A stretch of 64,000 nucleotides of DNA from Osmia lignaria lignaria (taxonomy: Eukaryota; Arthropoda; Insecta; Hymenoptera; Megachilidae): assembly GCF_051020975.1 (NCBI RefSeq), contig NC_135032.1, positions 2,356,001-2,420,000 on the forward strand, read 5' to 3'. The notes under the pieces were generated by a model. It saw only the letters and a list, made by a program, of their open reading frames with translations. It searched no databases and was not told where the DNA came from. Shown one piece after another: positions 59,242 through 64,000 of the stretch. The position numbers and the translations under genes are program-made. Position 1 is the first letter of the stretch. The number at the start of each line of letters is the position of its first letter.

Positions 59242-60529
59242 ACATTTTGCCATAGCTCTCTTCGTTTCCGAGATATTTGCAGATTTATCTCAAGGGAAGG
59301 GGCCTGACGGACATATTTCGAGATATTTCTTATTCTTGTTGTTCTTCTTCTGCACAGCTAAGCTGGAAGTGACATTTGCAACTCGCAATAGTGCAGAGTT
59401 ATCTCAAAGAAAGGGGCCACGGTGTTTCTGTATCTCTATTATGTTGGTGCGGCTTCGGAACTTTTAAATATCTTGATATATCTCGAGAACTACGCATCTG
59501 ATCAAAAAATATCATAGAACATAAAAAGTAGCAAACATAATTCTGTACAAAAAAGGTCTCTTAGCATTTTGCCATAGCTCGCTTCGTTTCCGAGATATTT
59601 GCAGATTTATCTGAAGGGAAAGGGCCTGACGGACATATTTCGAGATATTTCTTCTTCTTGTTGTTCTTCTTCTGCACAGCTAAGCTGGAGGTGGCATTTG
59701 CAGCTCGCAATAGTGCAGAGTTATCTCAAAGAAAGGGGCCACTGTGTTTCTGTATCTCTATTATGTTGGTGCGGCTTCGGAACTTTTAAATATCTTGATA
59801 TATCTCGAGAACTGCGCATCTGATCAAAAAATATCATACAACATAAAAATTAGGAAACTTAATTCTCTACAAAAAAGGTCTCTTAACATTTTGCCATAGC
59901 TCTCTTCGTTTCCGAGATATTTGCAGATTTATCTCAAGGGAAGGGGCCTGACGGACATATTTCGAGATATTTCTTGTTCTTGTTGTTCTTCTTCTGCACA
60001 GCTAAGCTGGAAGTGGCATTTGCGGCTCGCACTAGTGCAGAGTTATCTCAAAGAAAGGGGCCACGGTGTTTCTGTATCTCTATTATGTTGGTGCGGCTTC
60101 GGAACTTTTAAATATCTCGATATATCTCGAAAACTACGCTTCTGATCAAAAAATATCATAGAACATAAATTGTAGGAAACATAATTCTCTACAAAAAAGG
60201 TCTCTGAACATTTTGCCATAGCTCGCTTCGTTTCCGAGATATTTGCAGATATATCTCAAGGGAAGGGGCCTGACGGACATATTTCGAGATATTTCTTCTT
60301 CTTGTTGTTCTTCTTCTGCACAGCTAAGCTGGAAGTGGCATTTGCGGCTCGCACTAGTGAAGAGTTATCTCAAAGAAAGGGGCCACGGTGTTTCTGTATC
60401 TCTATTATGTTGGTGCGGCTTCGGAACTTTTAAATATCTCGATATATCTCGAAAACTACGCTTCTGATCAAAAAATATCATAGAACATAAATTGTAGGAA
60501 ACATAATTCTCTACAAAAAAGGTCTCTTA
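58921..60529 (+). repeat. Six-unit-spaced duplication, copy 1 (units 184-188)
   Basis: Matches units 190-194 six units further on. Shared markers: AGAAAGTAGG (184), TTATTCTTG with GTAGCAAAC and TTAGCATTTT (185), CTGAAGGGAAAGGG with GGAGGTGG and CCACTGTG (186), and CTCTGAAC with CACTAGTGAAG (187-188). Copy 1 alone has an in-frame TGA in unit 185 (AAGTGACATT) and TTCTTGTTC in unit 187. Confidence 0.88.
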
Positions 60530-60851
60530 ACATTTTGCCATAGCTCGCTTCGTTTCCGAGATATTTGCAGATATATCTCAAGGGAAGGGGCCTGACGGAC
60601 ATATTTCGAGATATTTCTTCTTCTTGTTGTTCTTCTTCTGCACAGCTAAACTGGAAGTGGCATTTACAGCTCGCAATAGTGCAAAGTTATCTCAAAGAAA
60701 GGGGCCACGGTGTTTCTGTATCTCTATTATGTTGGTGCGGCTTCGGAACTTTTAAATATCTTGATATATCTCGAGAACTGCGCATCTGATCAAAAAATAT
60801 CATAGAACATAAAAAGTAGGAAACTTAATTCTCTACAAAAAAGGTCTCTTA

Positions 60852-62461
60852 ACATTTTGCCATAGCTCTCTTCGTTTCCGAGATATTTGCAGATTTATCT
60901 CAAGGGAAGGGGCCTGACGGACATATTTCGAGATATTTCTTCTTCTTGTTGTTCTTCTTCTGCACAGCTAAGCTGGAAGTGGCATTTGCAGCTCGCAATA
61001 GTGCAGAGTTATCTCAAAGAAAGGGGCCACGGTGTTTCTGTATCTCTATTATGTTGGTGCGGCTTCGGAACTTTTAAATATCTTGATATATCTCGAGAAC
61101 TACGCATCTGATCAAAAAATATCATAGAACATAGAAAGTAGGAAACTTAATTCTCTACAAAAAAGGTCTCTTAACATTTTGCCATAGCTCTCTTCGTTTC
61201 CGAGATATTTGCAGATTTATCTCAAGGGAAGGGGCCTGACGGACATATTTCGAGATATTTCTTATTCTTGTTGTTCTTCTTCTGCACAGCTAAGCTGGAA
61301 GTGGCATTTCCAACTCGCAATAGTGCAGAGTTATCTCAAAGAAAGGGGCCACGGTGTTTCTGTATCTCTATTATGTTGGTGCGGCTTCGGAACTTTTAAA
61401 TATCTTGATATATCTCGAGAACTACGCATCTGATCAAAAAATATCATAGAACATAAAAAGTAGCAAACATAATTCTCTACAAAAAAGGTCTCTTAGCATT
61501 TTGCCATAGCTCGCTTCGTTTCCGAGATATTTGCAGATTTATCTGAAGGGAAAGGGCCTGACGGACATATTTCGAGATATTTCTTCTTCTTGTTGTTCTT
61601 CTTCTGCACAGCTAAGCTGGAGGTGGCATTTGCAGCTCGCAATAGTGCAGAGTTATCTCAAAGAAAGGGGCCACTGTGTTTCTGTATCTCTATTATGTTG
61701 GTGCGGCTTCGGAACTTTTAAATATCTTGATATATCTCGAGAACTGCGCATCTGATCAAAAAATATCATACAACATAAAAAGTAGGAAACTTAATTCTCT
61801 ACAAAAAAGGTCTCTTAACATTTTGCCATAGCTCTCTTCGTTTCCGAGATATTTGCAGATTTATCTCAAGGGAAGGGGCCTGACGGACATATTTCGAGAT
61901 ATTTCTTCTTCTTGTTGTTCTTCTTCTGCACAGCTAAGCTGGAAGTGGCATTTGCGGCTCGCACTAGTGCAGAGTTATCTCAAAGAAAGGGGCCACGGTG
62001 TTTCTGTATCTCTATTATGTTGGTGCGGCTTCGGAACTTTTAAATATCTCGATATATCTCGAAAACTACGCTTCTGATCAAAAAATATCATAGAACATAA
62101 ATTGTAGGAAACATAATTCTCTACAAAAAAGGTCTCTGAACATTTTGCCATAGCTCGCTTCGTTTCCGAGATATTTGCAGATATATCTCAAGGGAAGGGG
62201 CCTGACGGACATATTTCGAGATATTTCTTCTTCTTGTTGTTCTTCTTCTACACAGCTAAGCTGGAAGTGGCATTTGCGGCTCGCACTAGTGAAGAGTTAT
62301 CTCAAAGAAAGGGGCCACGGTGTTTCTGTATCTCTATTATGTTGGTGCGGCTTCGGAACTTTTAAATATCTCGATATATCTCGAAAACTACGCTTCTGAT
62401 CAAAAAATATCATAGAACATAAATTGTAGGAAACGTAATTCTCTACAAAAAAGGTCTCTTA
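60852..62461 (+). repeat. Six-unit-spaced duplication, copy 2 (units 190-194)
   Basis: Second copy, with an intact frame in the unit matching 185. The intervening unit 189 (TTTACAG, GTGCAAAG) is not matched by unit 195 but resembles unit 198, which suggests a further event at nine units. Unit 195 has private CTTGGTTTCC and AAGCGGG. Confidence 0.85.
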
Positions 62462-63749
62462 ACATTTTGCCATAGCTCGCTTGGTTTCCGAGATATTTGC
62501 AGATTTATCTCAAGGGAAGGGGCCTGACGGACATATTTCGAGATATTTCTTCTTCTTGTTGTTCTTCTTCTGCACAGCTAAGCGGGAAGTGGCATTTGCA
62601 GCTCGCAATAGTGCAGAGTTATCTCAAAGAAAGGGGCCACGGTGTTTCTGTATCTTTATTATGTTGGTGCGGCTTCGGAACTTTTAAGTATCTTGATATA
62701 TCTCGAGAACTACGCATCTGATCAAAAAATATCATAGAACATAAAAAGTAGGAAACTTAATTCTCTACAAAAAAGGTCTCTTAACATTTTGCCATAGCTC
62801 TCTTCGTTTCCGAGATATTTGCAGATTTATCTCAAGGGAAGGGGCCTGACGGACATATTTCGAGATATTTCTTCTTCTTGTTGTTCTTCTTCTGCACAGC
62901 TAAGCTGGAAGTGGCATTTGCAGCTCGCAATAGTGCAGAGTTATCTCAAAGAAAGGGGCCACGGTGTTTCTGTATCTCTATTATGTTGGTGCGGCTTCGG
63001 AACTTTTAAATATCTTGATATATCTCGAGAACTACGCATCTGATCAAAAAATATCATAGAACATAAAAAGTAGGAAACTTAATTCTCTACTAAAAAGGTC
63101 TCTTAACATTTTGTCATAGCTCGCTTCTTTTCCGAGATATTTGCAGATATATCTCAAGGGAAGGGGCCTGACGGACATATTTCGAGATATTTCTTCTTCT
63201 TGTTGTTCTTCTTCTGCACAGCTAACCTGGAAGTGGCATTTGCAGCTCGCAATAGTGCAGAGTTATCTCAAAGAAAGGGGCCACGGTGTTTCTGTATCTC
63301 TATTATGTTGGTGCGGCTTCGGAACTTTTAAATATCTTGATATATCTCGAGAACTACGCTTCTGATCAAAAAATATCATAGAACATAAATTGTAGGAAAC
63401 ATAATTCTCTACAAAAAAGGTCTCTTAACATTTTGCCATAGCTCGCTTCGTTTCCGAGATATTTGCAGATATATCTCAAGGGAAGGGGCCTGACGGACAT
63501 ATTTCGAGATATTTCTTCTTCTTGTTGTACTTCTTCTGCACAGCTAAGCTGGAAGTGGCATTTACAGCTCGCAATAGTGCAAAGTTATCTCAAAGAAAGG
63601 GGCGACGGTGTTTCTGTATCTCTATTATGTTGGTGCGGCTTCGGAACTTTTAAATATCTTGATATATCTCGAGAACTACGCATCTGATCAAAAAATATCA
63701 TAGAACATAAAAAGTAGGAGACTTAATTCTCTACAAAAAAGGTCTCTTA

Positions 63750-64000
63750 ACATTTTGCCATAGCTCGCTTCGTTTCCGAGATATTTGCAGATTTATCTCA
63801 AGGGAAGGGGCCTGACGGACATATTTCGAGATATTTCTTCTTCTTGTTGTTCTTCTTCTGCACAGCTAAGCTGGAAGTGGCATTTGCGGCTCGCACTAGT
63901 GCAGAGTTATCTCAAAGAAAGGGGCCACGGTGTTTCTGTATCTCTATTATGTTGGTGCGGCTTCGGAACTTTTAAATATCTTGATATATCTCGAGAACTA
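63750..64000 (+). repeat. Partial monomer at the window edge (unit 199)
   Basis: The first 251 bases of a class R front (TTTGCGG, CACTAGTG) with the common TCTTGAT and CTCGAGAACTA. It is cut by the end of the window, not by a biological boundary, so the array continues to the right. Confidence 0.95.

Larger units (their letters stand above)
1..64000 (+). repeat. Satellite array, 322-bp monomer, 199 units
   Basis: The same unit recurs every 322 bp from the first base to the last, always in the same orientation. Anchor motifs such as ACATTTTGCCATAGCTC, CGGACATATTTCGAGATA and TGATCAAAAAATATCATA return at constant spacing. Unit starts fall at 1, 323, 645 and so on to 63750; the arithmetic closes exactly as 198 x 322 minus seven single-base deletions. 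Units differ mainly by substitutions. No other sequence interrupts the array and neither end is reached. Known of such arrays: they form constitutive heterochromatin, often at centromeres. Which compartment this one occupies cannot be seen here. Confidence 0.99.
56989..64000 (+). repeat. Region VII, units 178-199: heterogeneous right part
   Basis: Classes W, A and E are absent. Many units have private variants. Units 178 and 179 share TATGTTGTTGCGG and TCTCGAAG. Unit 180 has CTGAGGGTGG (in-frame TGA). Unit 181 has ATTCAGCTCAAAGGAAC. CTCTCTTCG marks units 183, 185, 187, 190, 191, 193 and 196. Several of these variants are otherwise seen only in region I or near its edge. Confidence 0.85.

Noticed and set aside
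36..63687. About 190 similar small + strand open frames as a protein gene family
   Set aside because: They are the same 74-codon frame of one satellite monomer. Starts are mostly TTG, no domain is recognisable, 14 copies are broken, and broken copies were amplified. Class differences show no bias to silent sites.
1..64000. CRISPR array
   Set aside because: Repeat and spacer would be about 25-40 bp each with unique spacers. Here the whole 322 bp repeats and nothing is unique.
1..64000. 5S rDNA or another tandem RNA gene cluster
   Set aside because: The unit length would suit 5S clusters, but I see no 5S-like 120-bp region, no A/C-box internal control region and no tRNA-like A or B box (GATCAAAAA lacks the required final C).
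1..64000. Transposon with terminal repeats or target-site duplications
   Set aside because: Units abut with no boundary motif, no long terminal inverted repeat and no coding capacity. Block junctions fall inside monomers in register, as in recombination, not transposition.
1..64000. Firm naming of the species or of a known satellite family
   Set aside because: Motifs such as ATATCTCGAGAAC feel familiar from insect satellites, but that is only an impression. A sequence search is needed to say more.

Overview
The whole window is one uninterrupted head-to-tail satellite DNA array. The repeat unit is 322 bp. Setting unit 1 at base 1 (ACATTTTGCC...), I count 199 units on the + strand: 198 full ones plus a 251-base partial unit at 63750-64000. 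Seven units are 321 bp and all others are 322 bp. I found no gene, RNA gene, transposon, inversion or unrelated spacer. The array runs off both ends of the window.

Organism: a kilobase-scale satellite with higher-order repeats is typical of eukaryotic centromeric or pericentromeric heterochromatin, or of a sex or B chromosome. Unit 1 is about 40% G+C (129 of 322 by hand count) and carries 14 CpG, close to chance expectation. That argues against long-term CpG decay as in vertebrates or plants and fits an invertebrate, most likely an insect. This is inference; the species cannot be named from the window. Nothing looks bacterial.

Monomer classes used below (positions in unit-1 numbering). W: G at 101 (TTGGTC), TCTCGAAG, GGATC. 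R: TTTGCGG plus CACTAGTG. L: CCTAAC, TCGTGAT, CATTAGTG. E: GGTCTGAC and ATCCGATC. G: GGACGTGG and TTTACAG. Q: GGCCAAGG. F: CTTCTTAAC. K: TCAAGGAAAGG. A: ATATATGCAG with CTCCACAAATAAGG at the end. C: plain consensus. N2: TAAACTGG, TTTCCAG, TCTGAAAG. V: CCAAGATAC, TTTCCAG, GTGCCG.

Layout. (I) 1-8049, units 1-25: heterogeneous left part with small local duplications. (II) 8050-12879, units 26-40: two-unit alternations (N2-A, then A-W). (III) 12880-28013, units 41-87: higher-order repeats built from E, R, L, W, G, Q, F, K, A. (IV) 28014-39603, units 88-123: mosaic with a nine-unit block present twice and several chimeric units. (V) 39604-46687, units 124-145: two copies of an 11-unit repeat (3542 bp). 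(VI) 46688-56988, units 146-177: two copies of a 13-unit repeat (4185 bp) plus a partial re-duplication. (VII) 56989-64000, units 178-199: heterogeneous right part with a six-unit-spaced duplication.

The sequence mainly records its own amplification. Nearly all block junctions lie inside monomers and in register, so the 322-bp phase is never lost. This is the expected signature of unequal exchange or break-induced repair between misaligned units. The long higher-order repeats lie in the interior, while the two outer parts share rare variants with each other, as if newer arrays had expanded inside an older one. Most units carry a 74-codon open frame, but it usually starts with TTG, is broken by stops or frameshifts in 14 units, and the broken copies were themselves amplified. 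I do not call it a gene.
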